NCBI RefSeq assembly: GCF_048066115.1
Contig: NZ_JBLTYX010000021.1
Span: 1-64,000 of the forward strand
Source: Niveispirillum sp048066115
GTDB lineage: Bacteria > Pseudomonadota > Alphaproteobacteria > Azospirillales > Azospirillaceae
Reading direction: 5' to 3'
Length of the DNA stretch: 64,000 nucleotides
Shown here: piece by piece, positions 8,066 through 17,745 of the stretch
How positions within the stretch are numbered: position 1 is the stretch's first letter
How the letters are laid out: every line of letters begins with the position of its first letter
Translations under genes and position numbers: made by a program
The notes under the pieces: model-generated
Told to the model about the DNA's origin: nothing
Database searches by the model: none
What the model saw: only the letters and a program-made list of their open reading frames with translations

Positions 8066-9841
8066 TCAGATCCCCATCAGATCGCGATAGGCTTGATTGG
8101 TGGCGGCCAGCTCCTCATGCGTGCCGCTGGCGGCGATGCGGCCATCGGCCAGCAGCAGCACCCGGTCGGCCATCAGGATGGTCGAGAGTTTGGAGGAGAC
8201 GACCAGCAGGGTGACGTCGCGCAGGCCCCGGATATTTTCCAGCACGCGGCGTTCGGTGGCGGCGTCCAGCGCGCTGGTGGCGTCGTCCAGGGCCAGGATG
8301 GAGGCACCGGACAGCAGCGCGCGGGCCAGGCATAGGCGCTGGCGCTGGCCACCCGACAGGGTGACGCCCCGGTCGCCCAGACGCGTGTCGAAGCCGTCGG
8401 GCAGATGGTCCAGGATTTCCTCACCCGCCGCCAAAGCCAGAGCGTGGTGCAAATCCTCGTCGCTGGCCTCCGGCTTGGCGAAGCGCAGATTGGCGGCGAG
8501 ACTGTCGGAGAACAGGAAGCTTTCCTGCGGCACGACATGCACGTGACGGCGCAAAGACCCGGTTTCCAGCACGCGGATATCGGCCCAGCCGCGCGTGTCG
8601 GACCCGACCAGGATCGACCCGCCATCGATATCGGCCAGACGCGGCAGCAGGCTGAGGATAGCGCTTTTGCCCGATCCGGTATTGCCGACGATGGCCACGA
8701 TCTCCCCTGGATCGGCCCGCAACGACAGGTCGCGCAGGATGTCGCGACCACCACCAGGGGCGGCCAGCCGCACCCGTTCCAGGCGGATGCCCAGCAGGCC
8801 GGCGGCCAGGGTGCGGTCGCCGGGCTTGATCGCCGGTTCCTCATCCAGTAAATCCCAGATGCGGCCAGCGGATGCGCGGGCATCGGCGAAGGTCTGGATG
8901 ACGGTGCCGATGCCTTCCACCCGCAGGACCAGGGTGTTGGCGGCCAGCAATGAAGCCACCAGCCCGCCCACCGTCAACTGGTCCGTCCCCACCAGCAGCG
9001 CGCCGTAACCCAGCACCCAGACATGGGAGATGGCGACGATGGTCTGTGGCAGGGGGATGTTGCGGGTGGCATAGGCGATGGCGTCGCGCGCGGCGTCGGT
9101 GAAGCGGGTGACCTGGGCCTGGAAGCGGCCGATGCGGGTTTCCTCCAGCCCGAAGGCCTTGACCACGCGCACGCCGTTGATGCCTTCCGACAAATCCTGG
9201 TTCACGGCGTCGTACGCCTCACCCACCACGCGGTCGAGCGCCACCAGCCGGTCGGCCTGGCGCATCAGCACGGTCAGGCCGGTCAGCATGGCCAGCAGCG
9301 GTACGATGCCCAGGGTGGGCGCGTACCAGAACAGGATGGCGACGGAGGAGACGAGCACCATGCCCGTTTCCACCACCTGCCGCCAGAAACCGACCAATGC
9401 GTCGCGGACCTTGTCGCTGTCGCGGGTGGTGCGGGTGATCAACTCACCGATGCCGTGGCGCCAGTGATAGGTGAGATCCAGGCGCTGCACCTGGGACAGG
9501 ATGCGCTCGCGTATCAGCGTCAGCAGTTCCTGGCCGATGATCAGGGCCAGCACGCCCGCCCCGTACTGTATGGCCGAACGCAATGTGGCCAGCCCGATCA
9601 GGGCCGCCAGCCAGAACCAGGCCCGGTCGAAATCCAGCCCGCCGTCGGGCAGGAGCTTTACGACCTGCCCGTTGCGCACCTCGTCCACCGCGTGGCCGAT
9701 CAGCCATTGCTGCCAGGCCATGGAGCCGTTGACGATGGCGTACAGCAGCGCGGTGGCCGTGAAGCGCACCGGCATCTCCCGGTAGATGGCGAGCAGGCGC
9801 AGCAGGGGCGAGGCGGCCAGGAAGGGTTTGGTGGTCGCCAT
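8066..9841 (-). CDS. ABC exporter half-transporter, degenerate-site subunit (pair 1)
   Basis: This 591-residue protein is a transmembrane-ATPase half-transporter. Walker A is G-N-T-G-S-G-K-S-A and the signature is the canonical L-S-G-G-Q-R-Q-R. Walker B reads I-L-A-L-D-D-A, with Asp in place of the catalytic Glu. One competent and one degenerate site is the hallmark of heterodimeric exporters, and its partner is encoded two bases downstream at 6207-8063. The start ATG at 9841 has ACGGAAA upstream. It lies 37 bp after the monooxygenase at 9879-11039, so the three genes form an operon. Confidence 0.85.
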   Translation of the reverse strand: MATTKPFLAASPLLRLLAIYREMPVRFTATALLYAIVNGSMAWQQWLIGHAVDEVRNGQVVKLLPDGGLDFDRAWFWLAALIGLATLRSAIQYGAGVLALIIGQELLTLIRERILSQVQRLDLTYHWRHGIGELITRTTRDSDKVRDALVGFWRQVVETGMVLVSSVAILFWYAPTLGIVPLLAMLTGLTVLMRQADRLVALDRVVGEAYDAVNQDLSEGINGVRVVKAFGLEETRIGRFQAQVTRFTDAARDAIAYATRNIPLPQTIVAISHVWVLGYGALLVGTDQLTVGGLVASLLAANTLVLRVEGIGTVIQTFADARASAGRIWDLLDEEPAIKPGDRTLAAGLLGIRLERVRLAAPGGGRDILRDLSLRADPGEIVAIVGNTGSGKSAILSLLPRLADIDGGSILVGSDTRGWADIRVLETGSLRRHVHVVPQESFLFSDSLAANLRFAKPEASDEDLHHALALAAGEEILDHLPDGFDTRLGDRGVTLSGGQRQRLCLARALLSGASILALDDATSALDAATERRVLENIRGLRDVTLLVVSSKLSTILMADRVLLLADGRIAASGTHEELAATNQAYRDLMGI

Positions 9842-9878
9842 GATATTTCCGTTCGAAATAGGAATGACGGAACGCGGA

Positions 9879-11039
9879 TTACTCCGCCGCCTCGGCGAAC
9901 TTCGCCTTGCGCCCGCGCACCAGGGGGATGACTTCCTCGCCGATGCGGTAGGCTTCCTCCAGATGCGGGGAGCCGGCCAGGATGAAGCCTTCGACGCCGA
10001 GATTGATCAGCGTGTCGATGCGCGCCGCCGCCGTCTCATACGATCCGACCACGCCCAGGGGCGTGCCCTGGCCGCCCAGGACGCCCAGGCCGGAGAAGAA
10101 ACCGTCGATCTGCAAATCCTTGGGGTCCTTGTCGCGCGAGGGGACAAGGTGCGGGGGCAGGGGCGAGCCGATGCCGTCGCCGCGGCCACGGGCCTTCAGC
10201 TGGCGGTCGCGTTCGTCCCAATCGACATTGGTCCAGGCGCGGCGCACCTCGTCCCAGGCTTCCTCTTCCGTCTCCCGCGCCAGGATGTTGAAGCGCACGG
10301 CGGGTTTGACCTTGCGGCCTTCCTTCGACGCCAGTTCGCGCACCCGGTCGAACTTGATGCGCAGGTTTTCCAGCGGTTCCATATGGGTCAGGTTGAAATC
10401 GGCATGCTTGCCCTGGGCCTCTAGTGCGGCATTGGACGAGCCGGCGAAATAGAGGCTGGGGAAGGCCTGGCCGGCCAGGGGGGTGGGCAGCTGGGCATTG
10501 TCCAGCTGGAAGAATTTTCCCTGATAGGAGAAGGGCTTGCCTTCCCACAGACCCTTGAACACATCCAGGAACTCGGTGGTGCGGGTATAGCGGTCATCAT
10601 GGGCGATGCGATCGCCCCACCAGAGCTGCGACGGGCCGCCGCCGCCGGTGATGATGTTGAAATTCAGCCGCCCGCCCGACAGGCGCTGCAGACTGGCCGC
10701 TGCCTTGGCAGCGTAAGCGGGGTCGATCCAGGCCGGCTGGAAGGCGATCATGAATTTGAAGGCCTTGGTGTGGCGCGCGATGGCCGCACCGATCACCCAG
10801 GGATCGTCGGTATTGGGAAAGGACGGCACCAGACCACCATCGAAGCCGGCCAGTTCCGCCGCCCGCGCGATTTCCAGCAGATGGTCGTGATAGGGGATGC
10901 CGTCGGGCTGTTCCCCGCCGACCAGACCGGGCGCCTGATTGCCCGCCTTCAGCGGACCCCAGTCGCCGCGCGTGTCATGCGGCAGGGAGACGTCGGCGCG
11001 ATCGCCATGCGTGGGCAGGCGCCAGTGGAACTCAACCAT
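9879..11039 (-). CDS. SsuD-like flavin-dependent monooxygenase 2
   Basis: This 386-residue luciferase-like monooxygenase is close in length to SsuD (about 380). The N-terminus F-H-W-R-L-P-T-H-G-D resembles the SsuD substrate/flavin pocket start. N-I-I-T-G-G-G-G-P and D-D-R-Y-x-R-T-x-E-F-L-D are the conserved central motifs. It is expected to oxidise an alkanesulfonate, sulfone or related C-S compound with FMNH2 in the cytoplasm. The ATG at 11039 has an excellent GGAGG eight bases upstream; the frame also opens four codons earlier (11051). It leads an operon with the two ABC exporter genes, and several AATATATT-type sites lie in the divergent promoter at 11100-11225. It is a paralogue of 105-1205. 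Confidence 0.87.
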   Translation of the reverse strand: MVEFHWRLPTHGDRADVSLPHDTRGDWGPLKAGNQAPGLVGGEQPDGIPYHDHLLEIARAAELAGFDGGLVPSFPNTDDPWVIGAAIARHTKAFKFMIAFQPAWIDPAYAAKAAASLQRLSGGRLNFNIITGGGGPSQLWWGDRIAHDDRYTRTTEFLDVFKGLWEGKPFSYQGKFFQLDNAQLPTPLAGQAFPSLYFAGSSNAALEAQGKHADFNLTHMEPLENLRIKFDRVRELASKEGRKVKPAVRFNILARETEEEAWDEVRRAWTNVDWDERDRQLKARGRGDGIGSPLPPHLVPSRDKDPKDLQIDGFFSGLGVLGGQGTPLGVVGSYETAAARIDTLINLGVEGFILAGSPHLEEAYRIGEEVIPLVRGRKAKFAEAAE

Positions 11040-11094
11040 CGAAACCTCCATCGATACCGTCCTGGCTCACCAATTCGGCCGGGGCGGTGTCTGG

Positions 11095-11226
11095 AGGAAG
11101 AATGACAATATAACAGACATAATGCAATTATAATGTACGACACGCCGTCGTTATAACAGATGCCATCCCTGCGTCCGGCGCGGTTGAATGACAATATATT
11201 GCCTGATATGGGGTTATATTGACATC
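11095..11226. promoter_or_regulatory. Divergent promoter with several operator-like sites, copy S4
   Basis: The region lies between the minus-strand monooxygenase (11039) and the plus-strand ABC gene (11253). TGACAATATAACAGACA at 11103-11119, ATGACAATATATTGCC at 11189-11204 and TTATATTGACAT at 11213-11224 all resemble the palindrome at 4312-4329. TTATAATGTACG and GTTATAACAG lie between them. The clustering fits cooperative control of both directions. Confidence 0.5.
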
Positions 11227-11252
11227 GAAAAATCCGACCCGGACGGCAGAAA

Positions 11253-13100
11253 ATGGCGCCAGCCCAAGCGACCGATGACTGGAAAAGCCTGCCCACGCTG
11301 GATGCGCGCGGCATGCCACGGGTGCTGGCGCGGCTGGCCGGTCTGGCCTGGCGCCATCCGGGCCGGTGCTTGGCGGCGCTGGGCTGCGCCCTGCTGTCGG
11401 CGGTGCTGGGGCTGGTGACGCCGGGGCTGCTGGCGGCGGCGGTGGACCGGGCGCATGGGCTGCTGTCCGCCGGTGGGGCCGGGCAGGAGCAGGCGGTTTC
11501 GGCGCTGTGGTTCATCGCCCTGCTGACGGTGGCCGCCGGGCTGGGGCGCGGTATCGCCACGGGGCTGCAGGGTTATTTCGGGGAATATGTGGCGCAGCGC
11601 GTTGGGCTGGACCTGCGGCTGGAATTTTTCCGGAAATTGCAGGGGCTGGGGGCCGCCTATCATGACGGCATGCATTCCGGCGAACTGATCACGCGCGGCA
11701 TGCTGGACCTGGAGGGGGTGCGCACCTTCCTGGAATCGGGGCTGCTGCGGCTGGTGGTGCTTTTGCTGCTGGTCGGGGTGGGAAGCTGGCGGTTGCTGCA
11801 TGTCGATGCGGTGACGGGGGCGCTGGCCCTGTCCTTCGTGCCGTTCGTGGTGTGGCGGGCGACGCGGATGGGCGCGCGGTTGCGCGTGTCCTGGGTGCGG
11901 TTGCAGCAGCTGATGGGCCGCATCACCCGCACCATGGAAGAGAATTTGCAGGGCGTGCGCGTGGTGCGCGCCTTTGCCGGTACGGATTTCGAGATGGCGA
12001 AGTTCGACCAGGCATCGGAAGCCGCCTTGCTGCTGTCCAACCGCCGCATCACGCTCAGGACCGGGTCGGTGACCATCATGAACCTGGCCTATTATAGCGC
12101 CATGGCCGCCGTGCTGCTGATCGGCGGACAGCGAGTGGCGGCGGGGCTGCTGTCGGTGGGCGGGCTGACGGAAATCCTCGCTTTCATGACCATCCTGCAA
12201 CAGCCGGTGCGGCAGGTGGGCATGGTGGTCAATTCCAGCGCGCGGGCGGCATCTTCGGGCGCGCGGCTGTTCGAGGTGTTGGACCAAAGGCCCGACATCG
12301 TGGAGAGGCCGGACGCACCCGATCTGAAGGTGGGTGAGGGGGTGCTGCGGTTCGAGAATGTCGGGTTTGCCTATCCGGGCGGGGCGACGGCCGCCGTGAC
12401 GCTGAAGAATATCAGCTTTGCAGTGCGGCGGGGCCGCAGCCTGGGCATTGTCGGCCCGCCGGGCAGCGGCAAGTCCACCATCGCCAAGCTGATCCCCCGT
12501 TTCTACGACGTCGATAGCGGTCGCATCACCATTGATGAGCAGGATATCCGCGATGTCAGCCTGTCGTCGCTGCGCCGGGCGGCGTTGGTGGTGCAGCAGG
12601 ATGTGTTCCTGTTCGACATCTCCATCGCCGACAATATCGCCTATGCCGATCCCGAGGCGGGGCGGGAGGCGATCGGGGAGGCGGCGGAGACCGCCCAGTT
12701 CCATGATTTCGTTGCCACTCTGCCCGAAGGCTATGACAGTTCGGTGGGGGAGCGCGGGGTGGGCCTGTCGGGCGGGCAGCGCCAGCGGGTGGCCATCGCC
12801 CGCGGCCTGCTGGCCCGGCCGTCGGTGATGGTGCTGGATGACAGCACGGCGGCCATCGATGCGGTGACGGAGCGACGGCTGTCGGCGGCTTTGGACCAGG
12901 CGCTGGAGAATGCCGCCACCATCATCATCGCCCACCGCCTGGCCAGCCTGCGCCGGGCGGATGAGATCATCGTGCTGGACGAGGGCGGCATCGTGGAGCG
13001 CGGCAGCCATGAGGGGCTGCTGGCGCTGGACGGCCGCTACGCCGCGCTGTGGCGGTTGCAGAACGAGACGGCACCTTTGGCCCTGGAGACGGCGATATGA
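11253..13100 (+). CDS. ABC exporter half-transporter, degenerate-site subunit (pair 2)
   Basis: This 615-residue inner-membrane half-transporter has six predicted transmembrane helices (about 40-330) and an ATPase domain. Walker A is G-P-P-G-S-G-K-S-T, the signature L-S-G-G-Q-R-Q-R and Walker B V-M-V-L-D-D-S, where the catalytic Glu is Asp. It pairs with the next gene, whose ATG overlaps its stop codon (ATGA at 13097-13100). It is the first plus-strand gene of the divergon with the monooxygenase at 9879-11039. The ribosome binding site before the ATG at 11253 is weak, so the exact start is uncertain. The pair duplicates the architecture of 6207-9841 but in the opposite direction. The substrate is unknown. 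Confidence 0.83.
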   Translation: MAPAQATDDWKSLPTLDARGMPRVLARLAGLAWRHPGRCLAALGCALLSAVLGLVTPGLLAAAVDRAHGLLSAGGAGQEQAVSALWFIALLTVAAGLGRGIATGLQGYFGEYVAQRVGLDLRLEFFRKLQGLGAAYHDGMHSGELITRGMLDLEGVRTFLESGLLRLVVLLLLVGVGSWRLLHVDAVTGALALSFVPFVVWRATRMGARLRVSWVRLQQLMGRITRTMEENLQGVRVVRAFAGTDFEMAKFDQASEAALLLSNRRITLRTGSVTIMNLAYYSAMAAVLLIGGQRVAAGLLSVGGLTEILAFMTILQQPVRQVGMVVNSSARAASSGARLFEVLDQRPDIVERPDAPDLKVGEGVLRFENVGFAYPGGATAAVTLKNISFAVRRGRSLGIVGPPGSGKSTIAKLIPRFYDVDSGRITIDEQDIRDVSLSSLRRAALVVQQDVFLFDISIADNIAYADPEAGREAIGEAAETAQFHDFVATLPEGYDSSVGERGVGLSGGQRQRVAIARGLLARPSVMVLDDSTAAIDAVTERRLSAALDQALENAATIIIAHRLASLRRADEIIVLDEGGIVERGSHEGLLALDGRYAALWRLQNETAPLALETAI

Positions 13101-14905
13101 GTGTTTCCACCCTGATCACCCGGCGTCATGGGCAGGAGGAGCGCGACCTGGGTGACGAGGAGGGCTTTGCCCGCCTGGATGGCCAGGTCTTCCGCCGCTT
13201 CTGGAGTTTCGTGCGCCCTTATCGCCGGCAGCTGGGCGTGGCGCTGGGGTCGGTGCTGCTCTACACGCTGGCGCAGGTGGCGCTGCCGGTCAGCATCCGC
13301 CATGCGGTGGATGCGGCCGTGGGGCAGGGGACGGTGGGGCTGGATACGGCGCTGGCCCTGTTCGCCCTGCTGCTGGCGGTGAATGGCGTTTTCAGCTTCC
13401 TGCAGGAATGGCTGTCGGCGCGGCTGGCGCAGCGGGTGATCTTCGATCTGCGCCGCGCGATGTTCGCGCATCTGCAGGCGGTGTCGCTGTCCTTTCTGGA
13501 CCAGATGCAGGTGGGGCGGCTGATGTCGCGCCTGCAGGGTGACGTCAATTCCTTGCAGGAATTCCTGGAACAGTCGGTGACGGCGCTGGGCGACCTGTTC
13601 CTGCTGGTCGGCATCACCGCCGTACTGTTATGGATGGATTGGAAGCTGGGCTTGCTGACCCTGGCGCTGCTGCCGGTGCTGGTTGGTATCCGGGCCTTAT
13701 GGCTGCCCTGGGCACAGGCGCGGTTTAGGCGGGCGCGGGCCACATCGTCCATCGTCAATGCGGCCTTGGCGGAGAATATCGCCGGCATCCGTACCGTGCA
13801 GGAACATCGGCGGGAAGCGTTCAATCTGGGTATCTATCGCCGCAAGGCGGAGGATAATTTCAAGGCGCAGACGGATTCTGCCTGGGCGGGACAGCTGATG
13901 GTGCCGACGGTCGATGCGCTGACCGGGGCGGCCATGGCCATCATCATCGTGGTGGGCGGCAATGCCGTGCTTTCGGGCGACCTGAATGTCGGCGTCATGG
14001 TGGCGTACATCTTCTATGTGCAGCGCTTCTTCGACCCGATCCGTACCCTGTCACTGCAATATACGGTGCTGCAACGCGCCGTGACGGCGGGCCATCGCAT
14101 CTTCGAGGTGCTGGATGTGCCCCTCACCATCCAGGACAAGCATGACGCCACGCCGCTGGGCGATGTGCCGCCATCGGTGGAACTGCGCCATGTCACGTTC
14201 GGGTACCGACCGGGATTGCCGGTGCTGCATGATATCGACCTGAAAGTGAAGCCGGGCCAGACATTGGCCCTGGTCGGGCCCACCGGGTCCGGCAAGTCAT
14301 CCATCGCCGCCCTGGTGCATCGTTTCTTCGATGTCTGGGATGGGGAAGTGCGCATCGGCGGGCGCGACGTGCGTGACGTCACACAGGCATCGCTGGGTAA
14401 ATCCATCGCCATGGTGTTGCAGGACCCGTTCCTGTTCACCGGCAGCATCCTGGACAATATCCGTTATCTTGACGGGACCGTCAGCCGGGAGCGGGTGGAG
14501 GAGGCCTGCCGCGCGGTCAGCGCCCATGATTTCATCATGCGCCTGCCCGATGGGTACGACACGCAGCTGGGCCAGCGCGGTGGCAACCTGTCGGTGGGCC
14601 AGCGGCAGTTGATCAGCTTCGCCCGCGCCCTGGTCGCCGATCCCAAAATCCTGATCCTGGATGAGGCGACGGCCAATATCGACAGTTTCACCGAACAATC
14701 GATCCAGAAGGCCCTGCGCGTGCTGTGCCGGGGCCGGACCAGCATCATCATCGCCCACCGTCTGGCCACCGTGCGCGATGCCGATATCATCGCCGTGCTG
14801 CGCCAGGGGCGGATTGTGGAACAGGGCAATCACGCCAGCCTGCTGGCCAAGGGCGAGCTGTATGCCCGGCTGCACGCCAGCAACCGCGCCGGTGACGAGC
14901 ATTGA
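13097..14905 (+). CDS. ABC exporter half-transporter, canonical-site subunit (pair 2)
   Basis: This 602-residue half-transporter has a transmembrane domain (about 35-320) and an ATPase domain with Walker A G-P-T-G-S-G-K-S-S, signature L-S-V-G-Q-R-Q-L and Walker B I-L-D-E-A with Glu intact. The non-canonical signature and intact Glu complement its partner at 11253-13100. In a heterodimer the intact Glu site faces the canonical signature of the other chain. The ATG overlaps the upstream stop (ATGA), indicating translational coupling. The open frame extends back to 13049, but that part overlaps the preceding gene. Confidence 0.85.
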   Translation: MSVSTLITRRHGQEERDLGDEEGFARLDGQVFRRFWSFVRPYRRQLGVALGSVLLYTLAQVALPVSIRHAVDAAVGQGTVGLDTALALFALLLAVNGVFSFLQEWLSARLAQRVIFDLRRAMFAHLQAVSLSFLDQMQVGRLMSRLQGDVNSLQEFLEQSVTALGDLFLLVGITAVLLWMDWKLGLLTLALLPVLVGIRALWLPWAQARFRRARATSSIVNAALAENIAGIRTVQEHRREAFNLGIYRRKAEDNFKAQTDSAWAGQLMVPTVDALTGAAMAIIIVVGGNAVLSGDLNVGVMVAYIFYVQRFFDPIRTLSLQYTVLQRAVTAGHRIFEVLDVPLTIQDKHDATPLGDVPPSVELRHVTFGYRPGLPVLHDIDLKVKPGQTLALVGPTGSGKSSIAALVHRFFDVWDGEVRIGGRDVRDVTQASLGKSIAMVLQDPFLFTGSILDNIRYLDGTVSRERVEEACRAVSAHDFIMRLPDGYDTQLGQRGGNLSVGQRQLISFARALVADPKILILDEATANIDSFTEQSIQKALRVLCRGRTSIIIAHRLATVRDADIIAVLRQGRIVEQGNHASLLAKGELYARLHASNRAGDEH

Positions 14906-15285
14906 TTTCACATAATCCACATTCCTGAAATGTTGTTCTGGATAAAATTTTCACATTTTCCACAAAGATGTTATTGCGGCGCATCATCCAATATATTAGA
15001 CATGCATCTGTCATCCTGAAGTGACGGGATGGCGGGCCGGTGTCGCCAGTGGGGCGGCGGGTCCCGCGAACAAGGATGGATGTCGATGAGCGCCATCGCC
15101 GTGAAGGCAAAGACCAGCTGTTGATCGGGACCGCCGGCCGCATGCGCCCGTGAGCGCGCCGCCGGTCCGGTCCCCTGACAACAACCCCCCGGATAATCCG
15201 CATCCGTTATGGCAGGGGCGCCCCGATGATCGGCGCCGATGGGACGGGTGCGCCTTTCAAGACCGAATTCCAAGGATAAGAGAGA
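14906..15285 (+). promoter_or_regulatory. Long leader and promoter region of the TonB receptor
   Basis: A 380-bp gap holds an AATATATT-type site (14987-15004), a TTTTCCACAAAGATGTTATTG string at 14957-14977 resembling those at 1320 and 2047, and a possible short leader at 15086-15124 (ATG to TGA, 12 codons, ending Ser-Cys). The leader is preceded by AAGGATGG and followed at once by a GC-rich stem pairing GGGACCG-CCGGC (about 15127-15140) with GCCGG-CCGGTCCC (about 15160-15176). No T-run follows the stem. No other gene is evident. Confidence 0.35.
14987..15004. promoter_or_regulatory. Operator-like site, copy S5
   Basis: ATCCAATATATTAGACAT shares the right half exactly with the perfect palindrome at 4312-4329. 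TTATTG at 14971 with a 17-base spacer to TATTAG gives a possible -35/-10 pair overlapping the site. It lies about 285 bp upstream of the TonB receptor. Confidence 0.5.
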
Positions 15286-17736
15286 ATGACCCGTACCCGC
15301 CGCCTGCTGCAATCCGTCAGCGCCCTGGCCCTGGTGGCCGTTCCCGCCGGTGCCTTTGCCAATGACGTGCCCGCCGGTGCCGCCCAGGTCGCGGAAGTGG
15401 CCGCCGACCCCACGGAAGTGGCGGAAGCCGGCATCATCGAGGACATCATCGTCTATGCCCAGCGCCGTGGCGAACGCGCGTCGGACGTGCCGCTGGCTTT
15501 GTCGGTGCTGACCGGCGAGGATTTGCTGAAGGCCGAACAGATCAAGACGACCAATGACGTGTTGCAGTTCGTGCCCAATGCCCAGGCATTGCAGCCGCAC
15601 GGCCCCTCGCGCGCCCGCTGGTTCGTACGCGGCCTGGGCACCAACAATACCGGCAACAACACGGTCAACCCGCTGGGCATCTATTACGACGATGTCTATA
15701 TCGCCGACATCGCCAACCAGGGGTACCCGCTGTACGACCTGGAACGGGTGGAGGTGCTGAACGGCCCGCAGGGCACGCTGTGGGGCAAGAATTCCAATTC
15801 CGGTGCCGTCAATTACGTCTCCAAGGCCCCGTCCTTCAACAAGGATGGCCATCTGAAGCTGGGCTTCGGCAGCTTCAACGAGAAGCAGCTGGAGGGCGCC
15901 GTCGGCGGCCCGGTGATCGGCGACAAGGTCGCGGCCCGTGCCGCCTTCTATTACAATGATTGGAACGGCTGGCAGAAGAATACCTTCACCGGTGGCCATC
16001 ATCCGGGCGGCAGCGATGTCTCCGGCCGCGTGCAGCTGCTGTTCAAGCCGACCGAGGATCTGTCGATCCAGCTGAACGTGCATGGTCGCGATTTCTCCGG
16101 CGCGCAGCAAGGCTATCGCTACGCCCCCTCCACCTTCACCACGACGACGACCCCGGCCTGGCGGTCGGTCTATACCACCGGCTATGTGGTGGGGGACGAG
16201 GATGAGACGCATTGGGCCGATACCAGCCCGGAAAAGCTGAAGGCACGCGGCACCAATGCCAAGATCGTCTGGGATGGGGAGGGGTTCTCCGTCACCTCCA
16301 TCACCGCGTATGAGGATAACAAGCAGGAGGTTGGGTCGGGTTCGGCCCCCATCCCGGCTGCCAGCCCCTTCTATAATAACGGCATTCCGTTCAGCCAGTC
16401 GGACACCGACTATGACAGCTGGCAAATCAGCGAGGAGTTGCGCATCACCTCCAACGATGACAGCAAGCTGACCTGGCTGGGCGGTCTCTATGCCTTCAAG
16501 GGTGTACTGGATAACCGCACGGTCCAGGCCTATTACGTACGTGGCAATCCCGGTTCCGCCACCGCGACCGGCAATGCCTGGGGCGCTGGGCCGCAATTTA
16601 CCGACAGCGCCTATCGCCAGGAAACCAAGAGCATCGCCGGCTTCGGCAATCTTGGTTACAAGTTCACCGATGCGCTGAAACTGTCGGGTGGCGTGCGCTG
16701 GTCGCGGGAGACCAGCAGCTTCGACTGGGCGTACAGTGCGGCTAACATCGCCGGCACCCAGGCGACCTTCATCGCCAATCTGCCGCAGGTGAATTACCAG
16801 AGCTACGCACCCCGCGACCTGGTATTCACAGAGCGTGCGTCGCAGAAATCCACGTCCTGGACCTATGACGTGACGCCGGAATATATCTTCGATGAGCAGT
16901 TCCGGACGTATTTCCGCTATGCCCATGGCGTGCTGCCGGGCGGTTACACCACCACGGGCAATGTCCTGATCCCGGCGACCAGCACGGGTACCTTGTCCCT
17001 GCCGCTGGCCGCGACCGGCGCCCGGCCCGCCGCCATCCGCGTCAACCAGATCTATTCCCTGAACCCGGAAAAGATCGACAGCTATGAACTGGGCCTGAAG
17101 AGCAATTTCTTCGACCGGCGCCTGTCCATCGACCTGACCGGTTTCTATTACGATTATAAGAACCTGGTCGTGAATGTGCCGACGCAGATCGACCCGCTGC
17201 CCAACAATGCCACCGTGCTGTTCCGCAATGCTGGTGCGGCGGAGATCAAGGGCGTGGAACTGCGCTTCAATTCCGTGCCGTTCCCCGGCTTCCAGCTGTC
17301 GGGTTCCGCCGGCATCCTGGACAGCGAATATACCGAGGATTTCGGCCAGACGGCGACGATCCTGGGGGCGCGCACGCCGCGTACGTCCAAATACACGGCC
17401 AGCGTCATCGCCAGCTATACCCACGGTTTGCCCGGTGGCGGCAGCCTGACCTATGGCGTCGATGGCAACTGGCGGTCGCGCTATTACTTCTACCCGACCA
17501 TCGCGTCGCAGATCACCGCACCCGACCCGCTGCTGAACCAGAAGGGCTTCGCCCTGTTCAATGCCCATGTCGGCTGGTCGGTCAATGAGGAGGACACGCT
17601 GTCCTTCGACCTGTCGGTCAACAACCTGACCGACAAGGTCTACAAGAACCACGCCCTGCCGGTGTCCAGCGGCTACAGCTCGCAGCTTTATGGCAAGCCG
17701 CGCAGCGTGCTGGCGTCCGTCACCGCCCGGTTCTGA
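15286..17736 (+). CDS. TonB-dependent outer membrane receptor 1
   Basis: This 816-residue TonB-dependent receptor has a signal peptide (residues 1-25; cleavage near A-F-A), a likely TonB box (D-I-I-V-Y-A near residue 50), a plug domain (about 60-180; V-R-G-L-G-T and R-V-E-V-L-N-G-P-Q-G-T-L-W-G-K) and a 22-strand beta-barrel ending in a C-terminal aromatic (A-R-F). AGGATAAGAGAGA precedes the ATG. Receptors of this class import large or scarce ligands such as siderophores, vitamins or oligomers. Here it sits under an AATATATT-type site and ahead of DszB-like, DszA-like and Yej-like genes, so a bulky organosulfur compound is a reasonable inferred ligand. An iron chelator cannot be excluded. Confidence 0.9.
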   Translation: MTRTRRLLQSVSALALVAVPAGAFANDVPAGAAQVAEVAADPTEVAEAGIIEDIIVYAQRRGERASDVPLALSVLTGEDLLKAEQIKTTNDVLQFVPNAQALQPHGPSRARWFVRGLGTNNTGNNTVNPLGIYYDDVYIADIANQGYPLYDLERVEVLNGPQGTLWGKNSNSGAVNYVSKAPSFNKDGHLKLGFGSFNEKQLEGAVGGPVIGDKVAARAAFYYNDWNGWQKNTFTGGHHPGGSDVSGRVQLLFKPTEDLSIQLNVHGRDFSGAQQGYRYAPSTFTTTTTPAWRSVYTTGYVVGDEDETHWADTSPEKLKARGTNAKIVWDGEGFSVTSITAYEDNKQEVGSGSAPIPAASPFYNNGIPFSQSDTDYDSWQISEELRITSNDDSKLTWLGGLYAFKGVLDNRTVQAYYVRGNPGSATATGNAWGAGPQFTDSAYRQETKSIAGFGNLGYKFTDALKLSGGVRWSRETSSFDWAYSAANIAGTQATFIANLPQVNYQSYAPRDLVFTERASQKSTSWTYDVTPEYIFDEQFRTYFRYAHGVLPGGYTTTGNVLIPATSTGTLSLPLAATGARPAAIRVNQIYSLNPEKIDSYELGLKSNFFDRRLSIDLTGFYYDYKNLVVNVPTQIDPLPNNATVLFRNAGAAEIKGVELRFNSVPFPGFQLSGSAGILDSEYTEDFGQTATILGARTPRTSKYTASVIASYTHGLPGGGSLTYGVDGNWRSRYYFYPTIASQITAPDPLLNQKGFALFNAHVGWSVNEEDTLSFDLSVNNLTDKVYKNHALPVSSGYSSQLYGKPRSVLASVTARF

Positions 17737-17745
17737 GGTGTGCCC

